From contig NC_092597.1 in NCBI RefSeq assembly GCF_047663525.1, positions 24,266,501-24,330,500 of the forward strand: DNA of 64,000 nt, in the 5' to 3' direction. Shown here in pieces: positions 1 to 14,200 of the stretch. Position numbers and translations under genes: made by a program. The first letter of the stretch is position 1, and each line of letters begins with the position of its first letter. The notes beneath the pieces are model-generated. The model had not been told where the DNA came from. It saw nothing but the letters and a program-made list of their open reading frames with translations, and did not search any database. The stretch comes from Anas platyrhynchos. Taxonomy: Eukaryota > Chordata > Aves > Anseriformes > Anatidae.

Positions 1-918
1 TCACATATATATTCTGTCCTGATGAGACAAGCCAGCTGGCACAGAGCACATACCTTCTGTAGCCCAAGGAAAACCCATCTGCAGCATTTGTAGCCTCTCA
101 CAGGCATCTCTATTTCAACAGAAACACCAGAGCATCCCCAGACCAAGATGGGAATACACCTGATAACGCTTACCCAGGAACGTGTTGTTGTATCAAGGTA
201 CAGTCAGAAACCTCTTGCCAACCTTCCCTCCCTGTGACGCTTGCTGCAGTTTACAGCTTGCTGTGTTAGTGCGGAGTGTGTGCTGTCAATTAGGAAATCA
301 GCTGGCACAAAAAAACTCAGAGCCACAGGGCAGAACATCTCTGCCAGAGCCTACAGGCAGAAGCTCTGTAAGCACATTTCAATTAAATGCATTTGAAACT
401 AACAGGGGAAGTACGCATCTTACAGAGACAAATGCAGTAAGAACTTGGCATGGCAGGCAAGATGCCTTACCTCTCCCACAGCAGCCCAGGGGTCACTGGC
501 TGAAGGAGCAGAAGGCTTGCTAGCCAGGATCTAGAGCCCTTCCTGGTTCCTTGATTTGCCTAGAAAACCACAGAGCCTTCTCCCTCACTCCCCAGCCTCC
601 TCCTGGTCCCAGGAAGGAGGCTGAGAGGCTAGGCTTTGTTACCAAAAGAAAGGCTCATCTGAATCACCATGTGTCTAAGTAGGCTTTTGTCACATCCTCC
701 AGAAAATACTCGACTCAGCAGCACTTTTTCCATGAGCAGCATCGTGGAATAGCACAGCAGAACAAACGCGCATAACGGGAAACATCACCTCCAAATCTCA
801 CCCAGCCTCGGGGGATGAGATCCTTTTCTTTCAAGAGAAAAGGAATAAAACCAGCTTGCAACAAAACAGACACTGGTGGGCTCACTGGAGACCCTCTTTT
901 AACACTATTTAAGAGAAA

Positions 919-1312
919 TGCATAGTTCAGTTGGAAGGCACCTTCAATGATCACCTAGTCCAGCTGCCTGACCACTGCAGGCTAACCAAAAATCAAGCGT
1001 GTTACCGAGGGCCTTGTTCAAATGCTCTTGAGCAAGCACAGGGCATCAACCACCTCTCCAGAAAGCTTGTTCCAGTGCTTGACCACCTTCATGGTGAGGA
1101 GATTTTTTCCTGATGTCCAGTCTGAACCTCCCGGGGCAGCTCTGACATGAGTAAGGAACAGAGGCCGGCATCCCCCCTCTCCATCTCCCCTCACAAAGCT
1201 GCAGAGGGCAGGGAGGCACCTCTCAGCCTCCAGACCAGGCAGCCAGGCTGTCCTCAGAGGATGTGCCCTCCAGCCCTTTCCCCAGCTTTGTTGCCCTCCC
1301 CTGGAGGATTGC
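919..1312 (-). mobile_element. CR1 LINE fragment, 3' region, antisense to the + strand
   Basis: The + strand reads as the reverse complement of an avian CR1 3' region. It has the diagnostic 'TTGGAAGGCACCTTCAATGA' start, then CACCTAGTCCAGCTGCCTG, CCAGAAAGCTTGTTCCAGTG, TGATGTCCAGTCTGAACCTC and the further 5' 'ATGTGCCCTCCAGCCCTTTC' segment. It is a 5'-truncated, diverged copy without coding capacity. Boundaries are approximate because the ends fade into unique sequence. Confidence rests on recognition of the family consensus, not on an alignment. Confidence 0.8.
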
Positions 1313-4300
1313 TTTTTTTGAGGTGTGTGACGCAGGACGAAAACATGCTGTAAGCGGGTAGCCCAGAAGTGCTGACCCCATGCAAACTCCCTGAGCCAGT
1401 TCAAACACATTCCAGAGGTGCTGGCAGGCACGTTAACTTTGTCCTGACAGGCTCTGTGCCAGATCAGGCAACCTCTGTCCTCAGCCTAGCTTTATCAGAT
1501 TGCAGAAAAGAGGTTATGGCAGAGCAGGTACCATCTGTTATCCACAGCTGGCACAAAAACCACAAAGCCAGCACGAGCTCAGGACTGCCAGTTCTAGCTA
1601 GTCTGACAAATACAATGACAGGATCATGCTCGAGGTAGACAAATTTGTACTGCCAGGTGATCTGATGGAACACAGACAGGTTGTTAATGATCACTAACCC
1701 AGCTGAAAGCACTTGGAATGTGGCCCGCGGTGCAAAGCGATTGCTGCGAGCTCTGCCTAATCCCCAGAGAACATCAATAACGCTCACCGCACGAGGAGCT
1801 CTCCGCCCCACAGCACGGAGCCTGAGAGGACGCTTAGATTGATACGGGGAAGACAGAGCAGGAGAAGTCATCCTGAGCAGAAAGACACTCGCAGGATTCG
1901 CCTCCTGCAAAGGGCTAACTGCCCAAAGGAGCGGTGAAGGGTCAGCACCGTGCTTGCTGCCGGCCAGGCACGTGGCCACAAGCCCCACGGATGGCAGCAT
2001 CAATGCTGGCTGCTGCCAGAGCTCACAGCCCAGGGTACAACAGACAGCATTTTGCACAAGAGTTACTGCTTTGTCCTTACCCTTGTGGCTGTCTGAGCAG
2101 GCTGGCATAGATTAAGAACAGACGTATCCTAAAACACCACCCACATCACTTGGGTTATTTTTTTTTAATTTATTTTTTTTAAGGTCAACTCAATTAGAAT
2201 GAATACAAGTACCCTTTTAAAAAAAAAAAACAGCAGCAGTGCCAGTGTTTTCAAAGGCACAAGTGCTTTAGAAGCAGATTGGTTTATTTGTTCCATGTAA
2301 TTTACTTTAAAATGCGTCCCTGGATTCCCCATCAATTGCATCTGAGATACTGCAAAGGTGACCTGGGAAGTTTTTAAATCATACGCTCTATAGGATGCCA
2401 CAAGCAACTCAGCCGGAGTTTAGTGAGCAGACTGGGGGCATAGGGGCTGTGCTGACGGGTGTGTAGGGGGTGGTGTTTAAATAACCTCACTTTTGGCTGT
2501 CCAAGGTCATGTTTCTGGAAGGACAAAACCAAATGCCTGCACACAGCCTTGACTGAGCTTCAGAGGAAGCATCTATAAAGCAGAACAAGAAAGGCATGCA
2601 ATCTGAGGCTGGTGATCTGTTGAGGCACCGATAATTTTAAAGCTGTAAATCACTCTTCCTTTATCACCAGCAGAGTTCTTTGCTCTAGAACAGCTCAAGA
2701 GAATAAGCAGATTAAACACTCATAACATTTGCTGAGAAATTAATATGCAGCTAAGTGCTGCCATGCAATGTCACTTCTTTGTCCTCTCCCCTAGCTCTCC
2801 AGCCTGATGCACCGTGACATCCCTCAGGCAGGGACTCGTGAGCAGCACACGGCTCCCCTTCTTCAGGGTTGAGCCACGACATGGAGCACCTCACCTCCAC
2901 GCCACTGGTGAGCCGACACAGCCTCCTCTTGCGATGGCACAGCTTCCATCAGCCACAGCTAAAGAACAGCCCTTTGCTACCGGTACCTCCCATAACATTT
3001 GGTTTTAGTTTTGCTAAGAAACAAGCATGTGAAAGCTCTTCTGCTGCAGAGAGAAAGCTCTCAGCCCATGAGGCATTTCTGAAGCTCCTGGGAAGGGCCA
3101 GCTCCTGCACTGTCTGCTGGGACCCTGCCTCTGGTCCTGCTCCACGAAACCTGGAGAAACACAGGCAGGGAAGTCCAGTAGGTCTGAGCAACAAATCTGC
3201 ATCCACTCACCCAGGATAAATCTTTTAAAGAAGACCCCGAGAGCAGCAAAGTATTCCTTGTCCCTCTCAGAGGGGTGAGCCTTTGTCCATCCTCCTCCTG
3301 TCAGCAGCCCTCTCATCCTTTCCCCATACGTACCCAGAGGAATAACCAGGGAATTTTGAGAGCCCTCTCCAGTCTGCAGAGGAATCGTCCCCTCCTCCCC
3401 GCTCAGCTCATTTTACACCTTCATTAAGAACCTCATTAAAGAAAGAGAAAAAATCTCCTGCCAGGATTCTTCACAGCTCCCCAGACTCATGTAGTTTTGT
3501 ACCTCCCTCACTCTCCCCAAGCAAACCCGAAACCCTAAGAGGACTGTTACCCTTTTAGGGCCCCGCTCCTCCTGCACCCTAACCTCCCACAGGGTTTTGC
3601 TTTTTACCAAAGAGTTCCCTTTATCGCAGTGAGCATTAGTTAAATGCCCCACTGGTTTTCTTTACATTTCAGCAACAGTAGGACATGCCAGACGCTTTAA
3701 CTACCCAACGCTGGAGGAAGCTGCTTGAATAGGGCTGCCACATTTCTGCCTCAGATTTCTTGTACAGAAATATGCGCGAGTGCCAGAGGTCCCATATTTT
3801 CTGAGTGCATCACGCCCACTCCTTGTATGTGTAGATGGTAACACAGCACCTCCAGAGAAAGTCCAACAGCTTGAGAGTGTCAGACTTAAGAGCTGAGATA
3901 TGTACACACACTTGTCATTTATTTTTTAATTTTTTTTAAGATACTTGACAACTCTGAGCTTCAGATCAGAGCAAGCCACTAACAGCCCAAGAAGCCTAAA
4001 TGAAGACAAGGTCAGTTTTTTTTTTTTTTTTTCCTAGGCAAAAGACAACAAATACATCACTTGAAAATCCAGGCCCTCCTGCAGCCCCTGCTGGAACTGC
4101 TAGCTCCTGTGAGATCCGCATTTAAGAGCGCCCATCAGCTACACTTCAAGTCTGCTCTTCCCCAGCCAAATTCTTCCTGTCACAACCCATTGGAAATGCT
4201 CCAAGTCCCCTGTTCATCCAGCAGCCACCAACTGCTGTTCTGGATACCTGGTCTCTCCAGGGGCACACAAGAGCAGAAAGGAACACTCTTCACGATTGCG

Positions 4301-6995
4301 CTTTCCCCCCAGTCCCTTTCAAAGTGGGATCAGCTCTTCAAACTTCTCCCTCATTAGAAGCTGAGACACTGCTGCAAGATGCTGCAGGCTTGGCCAAAGT
4401 GCTCTGAGCTGCTGGCAGAGGGCAGCCCTGTGCTTACCCAGGCACCACAGCCAGTCACAAACATCTCCAAGCAACTCAGCTTGCCAGTTTTGTGCCTCGT
4501 TCAAGTGCACCGTGCTGTTCCAGGCTTATTACTTCTGTAGCTGATTGCAACGTGTCAAATGGCAGCATTAGGAAGTACTCATGCATGCACCATTTCAGCA
4601 GCCTCCTTGGAGCAGAAGCAGTAATCTGGAGTAATTTTCACTTCATATTTGAGATGTAGGAGGTAAAAAGAAGTACTACTTTTGCTGAAAGGGATGGAAG
4701 AGTTCAGCATTCCTTCATACGTTATGCTGTGAGACTTCGCTGACAATTTCCGCGTTTTCCCAGCTTCACCACGCTAGAAGCAACGTTGCCTTTTCCCCAT
4801 CAGGCAAGCCAGCACTGCGCCCTGCTCCAAGAGATGTAGGATGCCAACTTCTTAAACACTGCTTGACAGGTCTACTGATACCTCCCAGCCCAAGCACTAC
4901 CAACAGAAGTCTGCATCTTCACGGGTTCATCTCAGCTGAGACTGCATGGCAGCAGCCAGAGCAGGAAAGGCCTGCTGCCTTTTAATTCATGCTTGAGCTA
5001 AAATTAAAGCTTTTCAAAATGTGATATAACTCGCAGGAGGCCACCCACAGTCAGCTGCCTTCTCGCTGCAGCTTTCAAGCCTGGAGAACAATGTTCTGGC
5101 TGCTTTTAGCCCATGAACTGGTCGCTTTAGTATCACACCTCGCCACCTATTCTGCCGTTTCTTGTACATCCCTGTAGCAGCTCCCCTGCTAGAACATTCT
5201 CCAGTTTTACAATTTGAAGTCAGGCCCATAGCACTGAATGGATATTTCTCAACACATTTCTTTTAAAAACCTGTCTGTTGTTCTTGCTTGCAGCACCTAC
5301 CATACTTCTAATTCCTTTGCTTCCTATACAGGCACAGCAGCTTTTGCTGCTCCCCTGAAGCTCTACCCAGTTTCAAGGCTTTTCAAACCTTTTGAAAAGG
5401 TTTTAATTCTGCTATCCTGCAACTGGCATATTTTTCTTTATTTTCTTCTTCCTACTTTTTTCCTAGGGAATTCCTTATCACTGACAAAACGATCTATTTA
5501 ACTTCTCCCTTCTCTCAAAACATTCCTTTATCACTTCTTTCAGAGGAGCTTTCAAGTTGAAGTATGCCTACACGGTCAGCAGATCACCATTTTTCACTAG
5601 TGATGTTTAGACTTTTTTTTTTTTTTGAACTCAACAGCATAAGTATCCCTATCATCAAGTGCTAGAATTTCTTGAAAACTAAGAGTTGTGTGTCAAAGTC
5701 CCTCGTGACCAGATCATATTATAGATTTACTTGATCTACACTAATTGTTTTTAGGTTTGTCCACTGGTAGTTAGAGCAATGTGTTCCAATTCCTAAACTG
5801 CAGCAAGTAGTATGGCAAGACACGACAAGTGTCCTTGCACCCAAAATAACTCTTATACCACACTTGACTCCCAACACATGAAGAAGCTTCAAGAGATCCT
5901 CTCTTACTTTGGAATACTCCCACTAGATTACAAAACTCTGGCTTGATGCCCTGCAGCGAATTTTTGAAGTCATCTCTGTTGGGCCCTAAGAGCACACAAG
6001 CAGGAAAGAAAAACAAAAAAACAGCATTTAATGAAGTGTAAAACTAATTATTATGAAATAAAGCTAGATGTTCACACTGGAAAGAAGTCATATTTTCATG
6101 TCCTGTTTTCCTTTCATATGCATTCCTTTCCTGTCATCTAAGATACTTGGTAAATGCACAAATAAATATTCTTCACAGTAGAGTGCTGGCTTGAAAGCTG
6201 AGTCCAACAGTAAAAAGCTTCACAATTTAATATCCCTTAATGCTCAGCATCTTTTTCACTTAATGTAAAATCCATCTGATCTAATAGCTGTGATTGAGTT
6301 ATATGTATGTTTTTTCTATTAAAAGTTAATTTTCTGAGTTGGCAGAGCAATGCACACATTAGATTAAGAAAGCAGTAATCTCTACAAACTTTCCAGGACT
6401 CAGACGTATTTCCAAGTCAGCTACTTAGAAGTCATATACCCACTTAAAATAGGGCTGCCGAATAATAGCAACATTGTGCCAACAATCAATTATAAGCAGC
6501 ATTACCTTATAATATTGCTTTCCTGTTTCACGTAACAGATCACCATACGTGTCTCGTGAAGTACCCCTGAAACCTCTTCAATGCATTTCGTTTACATCTG
6601 GCATTTTTGTGACCTCCCATTTTCCCCCTTCATTTATCAGCAATGTTTGTCCATGAAAGCATAAAAATTGAAAGCTTCCTTTACTACACAGGTGATTCCT
6701 CATGCTTGATTATACCAAACACATGGATTATCACTGCCATGGGAATTTTGCTGATGAGCAAACACAGCCCAGATTTTACCTTCACCTTCATGATTCAGTT
6801 GAGCCAAAAACCTCATACAGAGCACTGCCAAGAGAGTTAGTTGTTCTTTTGGTTTGAGCCCACAGATCTCCCCATTCATACAGTACTTAAATAATCCACA
6901 CCTAGTAAACCCCAAAACATTAAGCTTAGTTTCTTACATGCTAGGACTTTACAGCATCATCAACACCAAGGTAACAAGAGGGTGAGCTAGCAGGC

Positions 6996-7018
6996 AAAAA
7001 AAAAAAAAAAAAAAAAAA
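6996..7018. repeat. poly(A) homopolymer, 23 bases
   Basis: An uninterrupted run of 23 A. No retroposed gene is visible directly upstream, so I treat it as a simple repeat. Confidence 0.9.
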
Positions 7019-9324
7019 GTCTCAGCTAGCAGGAATTACATGCTGTGTTGAGTTAGTGTTCCCAAGGAAATTGAGATTTAGTTTCTCGCTTCTAGGGCAC
7101 TCTTTGTCTTGTATTTCCCCCACCCTGAAGTAAGAATTCTTCGCAGTTAACCACTGCATCCAAACACAATCCTGCTGTTAAGAACAGCTTCATGCCCAGG
7201 GAAATGTAACCACAGCTAAGAGCTCCACAGCTGCCTACTGACGCCATGCTGGCAGCAGCTCTGGGTACCGCTCCTCCAGAAGAAAGCAACTTTCTGATGT
7301 GCAATTGAGCTGTTACTACATCATTTTAATTTCAGCTCCACTAACTCTTTTGATAATGAACTGAGAAAGAAAAAATAATCCATGCCAAGACAGAAATGCT
7401 CCTAGAGCAAACAAGGCACAGTTCAACACATGAAAGCACTGTTCAAAAAAAATAAATGTTGAACTCCAGCAGATCAAATGGGTTTAGCATGATGGTTTTG
7501 AGGAGGAGACGTAACAGAGTGCTCTGAAACTCTCAGCACACACAACAGCTGGTGTCAGACAAGCACCCAGATTTCTTAGAGCCTATATTCAAGTGATTAC
7601 TTGTCCTGAATTAAAGAGCGACAAGAAACTACTAATAACCTGTACCAAGCTGAAGTAAATCTGTAGGAACACTATTGCAACCATTGAGATCAAGACATTC
7701 AGGCTTGGCAATTTTTGTTGTTTGATTTTGTTTGTTTCCAGACAAGCACCAACTTCTCACCTTTATTTTTCCCCTTTCATATAAATATTCCTGTCTCCAG
7801 TTAAAGAACCATTTTTAAACAAACCAAGAAAGTAGGTTCTCTATTCCCAGCTACCAATTCATGTTTCATAGAAATACAAAACTGACTTACTCTCTCACAT
7901 GCTTTATATATACAGCTCCTATATGGACTTCAGTGAACCAAGCCAGCAGTCACATTCAGGCTTCTAGTAACATGACGGAGTTAAAGTTGCTAAAGTGATC
8001 TTGAAGTCATCTAAGAGTCAAACCTATTTGTGTCACTGCTGGAACAGCAGTTACAACAGGCAAGCCTTCACTCAGAAGAAACCTGGAAACGCTGAGGTTG
8101 TACACTTCCAGCATCTGTTCTGGCACTGGTCAAGTTGTGGAAGAACAGTAAGTATTTTCAACTAGCAGCTTACACTCGATGTTTTGAGCTGGTGTTTAAG
8201 AGGTACGTTAATCCATTAAAAAGAGAGGACAAAAGTAAGTTATTTCAGCAGAAGGAAATTACTCTGCTTACTAAAAAAATAAAAAGATACAAATACTATT
8301 CAAAAAGCTTTTAAATAGTTAGCCTTACTATGCAGTAAAAAAAAAAAATGTCAGAGATTACAAGACCCATATAGTACATCTGAGAGTATATAAAGTTATG
8401 GGGAAATTATCAGTGGAAATCACTTCAATGGTACCCTGTATGTTAACCGACTCCGTGAAGTTGACAGAATACATCTACTGGCTAAGGGGATATTTAGACA
8501 CATCAAATCACAGACACATCAGAAAACAGTTCTACTTAAGTGTCATTTCCTCTTTAGAAAACCTCAAACATTTATTCTTTTACACACAGAAGCACGCACA
8601 CACTTAAAGGTCAAAGAAGAGACTTACAAGAACCCTGAAGAAAGGATCTGCTTACTGACTCAGAAAACAAGCAGCTCCTGTAAAGCCTTCAAGGTCCAAT
8701 GAAGATATCATTGTTCCAGTCACTCTTTAAATACAGTGAAGTTTCACTTGCACTGTTCATACCCTAACAACTGACCCCCTTACTCATTTTCACATCCCAC
8801 GTGCAACAATAGTCACACCAAGTAACTAAAAATCAAGTTAATTGTAAAAGTAGGGAGCCCCTCTCAATTCGTAGCAAATAAGCCAACTTGAATAGTGCCA
8901 AGGAATTACCCTGCAAAGACTGCTTAGCAAGTCAGGCAGCAGTGTAACATGTTACATGAACATGTTTTCATTAAAAGTAGTAGTAAAACTTCACTGTCTC
9001 ACCCCGAAAACCTAGGGACTGGTACAACAGACAGCATCACCTGTTTGATGCAGAGGTAGCCAGGGCAGGTTTACTTTGAAGGGCTAACTGGTGAAGCTTC
9101 ATCTTTGATTCTTGATTAATATCATCAGAATTTTTACCAACCACAAATTCTGAAATTAGATGGAAAAACACCAATCCCAAAAAACACCAATCCCAGCAGA
9201 CATCTAAAAATAAATGTGTTACCTGGTATTTGAGAGCACTGAAATGACTTCAATATCCTTCATGACCCACTACTTTGCCAAAACTATTTACATTGGTTTA
9301 CCTTTTACAGAATTGACCACTACA

Positions 9325-11144
9325 ATAAAAAAAGAAGAAAATATTTTATTAATAATGTAATATGGGAAAATATTAGAAAAACATACATAGAACTCCCTCA
9401 ATAAAGAAACATACAATATCAAAATATGCCAGAGTTAGTTAGTATATTAAAACAATTTCTCTCTAATAAGAGTTTCAAGTAATGCAATCATAAAAGAATT
9501 TGGCTAAAAGTAATGTATAGATACTGAGATGTTTTCTGTAATAGTCCTCTAAGAAATTAAAGGAAAGCAGCACTAGATCTGTTGTACTACAGACGTATTT
9601 AGTAAATATATTAAATGTATTTATATAATAAAAACTGTCCTGCACATTTATCACTTTCTGTATCCCCCTCTACGTGGCAGTCATCTCTTCAATTCTATGA
9701 CATGACTCTGCCCAAAAAGGGACACAAAAGGAAATAAATATAACATCACTGGAAAAAAAAAAAAGAAAAAGAGACCTAAGCCTGCAAGAGACAGCTTATT
9801 GGGAAGCCCAATTAACGTGAAGCAAAGAATTCAGCGTTCTTTCTTAAGTCTTTATTTTTCTGGAACATGGAAAAGGCAGCTCATCTTCTCTGCATCAGGA
9901 TGCCAGGTTCCTACTTGCTAGTTATAAGCAAATGCTTTCAGCCAAGTAGCTTGAAGTTAACAGGGCTACCAATAGCACTCACACTGTTTGCACTATTAAA
10001 ACACCAACATATGTTATTAGGCTCGCTTCTGAATTAGTTTCTTTGAATAGTCCCAAATTATTTTCTGCCATGAAACTTACTTATGGGAATATCATCCTTC
10101 AGATAAAAATGAAGCCCTGCTTTAATAGGTAGATTCCAAGCAAATAAAAATTCTCATTTCATTAATCTTACTATTTGCATCTTTCCCCATAAATAATCAG
10201 ATTATAGTACATAATTTACAGTTAGGAGGAAAATACCTTAAAATTCCATGAGATAGTGTTTGAAAATCCAGTAACTAAATTATCTAGTGTACAGCTAAAT
10301 GAGCTGCTCAGTCTACATCCATATTATGCCTAATGAAGAATGAAATTATACACAAGTAGAACTATTGCATTTATTTCAAAATGCTGCTCTACCAACTATG
10401 ACACTCCAGTCCTACTACTTTAGCCTACAGTAATCGATATTACAAAGCATTCATGAAAAATCTCTTGGGTCAGGGGATAAACAAAGTTAGTGTTCTGAAG
10501 GAAAATTTGATTTTTGTGTCTTGTAAAAAGCAAAGGCACTACATCTTAAAGTTTATTTAAATAAAGTCTGTAACTTGGCCAGCCAAGTTACAGCGTATAC
10601 CTAAATACCTTCCATCAAGCTTTGCAGCTGACTTTCTAAACACATTGCAGTAAGTGTCTATCAGCTTAAGTTACAAATAAAATAGTCACTTTCTTAATTG
10701 AAGGAGTTATACAGCTACAATACTTAGCCAAACTCATTTGAACATAATTTATTTTCAACCACATCATGAGAGTTCAAGTTATAGGACAAACTGGAATTTC
10801 TAGGTATAGGCCTTGTTTTAAGAAATGGTCAATCAGACATTGAAATAATTTAACTACTATGTCATCATTTTGACAGTCAATTTGCATACCAATTTTAAAA
10901 TGTTCTACATCCTTTATTAATCTCTTGAAAAAAGTGTCAACTCTGAAACTTAGTAGCTCTATTTTACTGTTTTGAAAGAAAATATTTCAATTTTTAAAGT
11001 TGTTTCTTATACGAAGTAACTTTCTGGGGTTCTAATTGTAGCTGTATTATCACAATTACACAAATCTCATGAAGGTTATCACTACCATAATCACAGCATT
11101 CCTACAAGCTGCAGCAGCCTTCAAGAACAATGGCACTAAACACG
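9325..11144 (-). other. UACA: UACA 3' untranslated region (3' end tentative)
   Basis: This sequence follows the UACA stop codon (11147-11145). It is AT-rich with scattered AU-rich motifs, as expected for a long vertebrate 3'UTR. The 5' boundary is firm. The 3' end is a guess from minus-strand AATAAA hexamers, the chosen one lying at 9345-9350. Others occur at about 10371, 10552 and 10748 (proximal) and at 8571-8576 (distal), so alternative polyadenylation is possible. Confidence 0.4.
9345..9350 (-). terminator. candidate UACA polyadenylation signal AATAAA
   Basis: The + strand TTTATT reads AATAAA on the minus strand about 1.8 kb past the UACA stop codon. A strong GU-rich downstream element is not obvious, so other hexamers nearby compete. 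Confidence 0.35.
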
Positions 11145-11216
11145 TCAGCAAACAAGTCCCTGTCTCATTCGAATGATCTGTAGTAAAGCAGCTTGGACAT
11201 CTTCATCCATGTGACC
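11145..11216 (-). CDS. UACA: UACA coding exon 19 with stop (residues 1381-1403)
   Basis: 72 nt of coding sequence after acceptor CCTAG, encoding [20 protein letters not shown] and LVC, then TGA. This matches the human C terminus at 21 of 23 positions by eye. Confidence 0.97.
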   Translation of the reverse strand, partial: GHMDEDVQAALLQIIRMRQGLVC

Positions 11217-14200
11217 CTAGAGCAAGCAAACACTTAGTTAAAAAGTAAAATAGGAAAAAGTCCCATAAAATGTCAGCCCTTCATAAGCCCATATTAGTAG
11301 ATTCTTCAAAATTGCTCAGAAGTCTTAACTCACTGCTGTATTTTCATCATTTTCTAGATAAATCTAAAATGTTGTAGGAACCCTGTTACAGTTTTCTCAT
11401 TTGAGAAAGAATGGTCTGCCTTTCTGACCCAGTAGAGTCTTGTACAAAAATATGATTTGGGGAAAAAAAAAAACAAAAACATACTGTTCGTGTTCTCTAG
11501 AAGCAACAGCTTGCTGCTGTAGCAGTGGTCCTTCTTTTGCACACTTAAGTATCTGAAGGCACAACACAAGTTAGTTGCTCAGCTCTTCACTCAGCGAGAG
11601 CCACTCAACAGGCCTGCATTAAGATTTCCAGCTCCTACTTGACTTCTCTCCCACATTACGTGGGATAATGCAGAATTAATATGCTCACATCACCAGACAT
11701 CATCATCCTCAAAGCAGGATCCTGCTACATGTAATCACACTGTAGACAAATGGCCATAAGAACACAGAATGGTAAGACTACAGTGCTTTTTTTTAACTTG
11801 TGCTTTTTTGTGGGATCAGTCCATTCTCTCAACTTCAAAACAGGTTGCTAATTTAAAGAGCTAATTAACAGATACTACTTTCAAGTTTGACGCCTTCTAG
11901 CATGACAGGTGGAAATGTTTTAAGAATCTCTACATCCAAATGACACAGTAAAACAATCTGAACTTGGGACTATCATACCTGTACAGCACTAAGAAGATGT
12001 GTCCGATAAACTGAAACTACCTCTTGATGCTGCCTTTTAGCATCCTATAAAAGGAAGACAAGGAAAAGAAATGAAGTCATTAAATCAATACCTATTCTTT
12101 CCATTTCCAGCTTTGTTGCCTTGGTTCTGCACACTAGACAAAGAAAAATTTCAAGGTTAAAGTTAGCTATATCCTCTCCACTAATCAGGGAAAGTCACTT
12201 TTTCACCTTTTTTATTGGTTATTTGCAGCAGAGTAATTTTGCTGAAAGGCTGTCAGAGACAGGCTGACCTAGTGTACCAGCCCAGGTGCTAAAACAGAAA
12301 ACCTGTTCACCAACAGCATTAGCCATCTGTTTAAAAAAAACAATTCAAGCATGCTTTGCCTTACAAGGGCCAACCTTGCAAATACTATTGAAGATGCATC
12401 CTATTTCTGAACAGATATACTAATACCTGACTTTGCTCACATACGTAGCTTTAATTATGAGCGCTACTTAAGTCACAGGAGCCAAAAATGTATGCATTTG
12501 TGCACAAAACCACAGCACTTAGCACAAAGTGTTCCCCTCCACTGTTAGTGCTTAATGGTAAGTAATACACTTCACAGCATTTGCAGACAAGAGAACAGAC
12601 AATAACCAAATCCATTAAGAAAGGACCACCTTACTTTCTTTTAGAGTGAGAAAACACATGGTTCTTTTTTTTGGTAAGAAATATTAACATGGAACTAGCA
12701 TACAGAAATGGTCTTGGCATGAACTAGAGCAGCATCTTTCCATATCTCCTAAGCACAAGTTCTCTGTGCCCATTTCATCTGGAAGAGTTCCTAAATGTTG
12801 CAACTCTAGCATGCAGAAAGAAGCAAACAGATTTACAGACAGAAGTGGTTAGAGAAAAAAACAAAAGCAAATTTATGAATACTCTGCTGTTCCTCAAAGC
12901 CTAAGCCCACCGTGCTCTGCTGACCACATACTACAGAAGAATCACTGTAAGCAGCGTAATTGTGTGTCGGACAGCACCTTGCAGAATTACTTACAGCTAG
13001 CTGTTGTTGCAGTGTTTTTACTTGGTTCTGAAGCATTTCAACCTGCTGGTTCTGCCTCTTGGAAGGAATCCCACTGGTGTACGTAAGCTGAGACAAGCCA
13101 TTAAGAGCTTGTTTTAACCGCTCCACATCATTAAGCAGTTCTGTAATCTTTAAAAGAAGCACATTTAAAAAAAAAACTCATAAGGATGCCTCATTGAAAA
13201 AATGATATTAACTTACAAAAAGTCTGGTGAAGAGTGGCAACCACTGAAGAGTTGCTGTCCTGGCATGCCATCATACTGGCTAAGAGATGAGTGGTGAGGG
13301 GAGAGACATCTTTTGTACAGAACGTACATTAACATGTATAATGCAGGTATTAACACTTGGAAACCAAGACAGGAATATTTCTTGTATTTAAAAGACAACC
13401 GTAAACATTCAAGCCACCAAACTGATGGAAGAATGAGCTTGTACCCCAAGAGTCTGGAAATCAGGTTGGTAGTTTAATCGGGTTGACCACAATATATGAT
13501 ACCAAAAGCTAACAAGGAATTAGAAAAACTTAGCATAATGCTACCAAAGCCAAGACTCCAGCTTTGCAGATTTGGGCCAGTCCTGCATACCTCATGCCCC
13601 ATACACCGTCATACATGAACAGCTACATAACTGCATCTGCAACCTAGCTCTTTGCCACTACACTAAAAGTGTTAGGGCTGTTAACTAGCTGACAGCCTAC
13701 CTTGTTATCCTTGGCTTCCACCTGCTTTGCTGACTCCTGTATTCTCTTCTGCAAGTCAATAATTGTCATCAGTGATTTATCACACCTTTCTTTCTGGTCT
13801 TTAATTTCTTGCTCAATACTGCAACTCCGTAACTGAAGCAATTCCTTTTCGTCCTTTAAAGAAAGCTCATTCTTTTTAGCTTGCAAAGCCTCTTCACATG
13901 CTTCCTCATACTTTTTATTTACACAAGACAAGTCTTCAGCTATGCTATTAATTTGGGCCTCCAGAGTACTTTTCATGGATTTGTATTCTGCCATGTCAAT
14001 CACTTCTTTGCTCTCCAGGTCTGTTAGAGCTTGCCGATTAAGCTGAATCTCAGCCTGCAACTTCTGGATTTCCTCATTTTTAACTTGGTTTTCACCCTCC
14101 TTTTCTTTTAAACTGTCTTTGGCTGCTTTGATTTCCTGTTCCAGCATTTCCTTCATTTGTGTATATTCTACTAAAGATATTGAAGATTTTTTTAGATCCA

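Larger units (their letters stand above)
1..9324. other. gene-free flank downstream of UACA
   Basis: No exon chain, RNA gene or recognisable protein family was found on either strand. Open frames here are short (at most about 214 codons), not flanked by splice sites that chain together, and unlike any family I know. The stretch holds one old CR1 fragment (919-1312) and several poly(T)/poly(A) runs, for example around 2158-2180, 4016-4033 and 6996-7018. Composition is moderately AT-rich. Distal regulatory elements could be present but cannot be told from sequence alone. Confidence 0.55.

Noticed and set aside
2158-2180. Minus-strand AATAAA in a poly(T)/A-rich patch as a gene end
   Set aside because: No exon upstream supports a transcript; the hexamer is expected by chance in such AT-rich sequence.
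12833-12994. Open reading past the exon 17 donor
   Set aside because: Intron read-through after GTAAGT. Exon 18 (DAKRQHQEV) continues the protein as in human.
13644-13700. Open reading past the exon 16 donor (VGCQLVNS...)
   Set aside because: Read-through into the intron. The canonical donor and the exact match of exon 17 to human [12 protein letters not shown] show that splicing occurs here.
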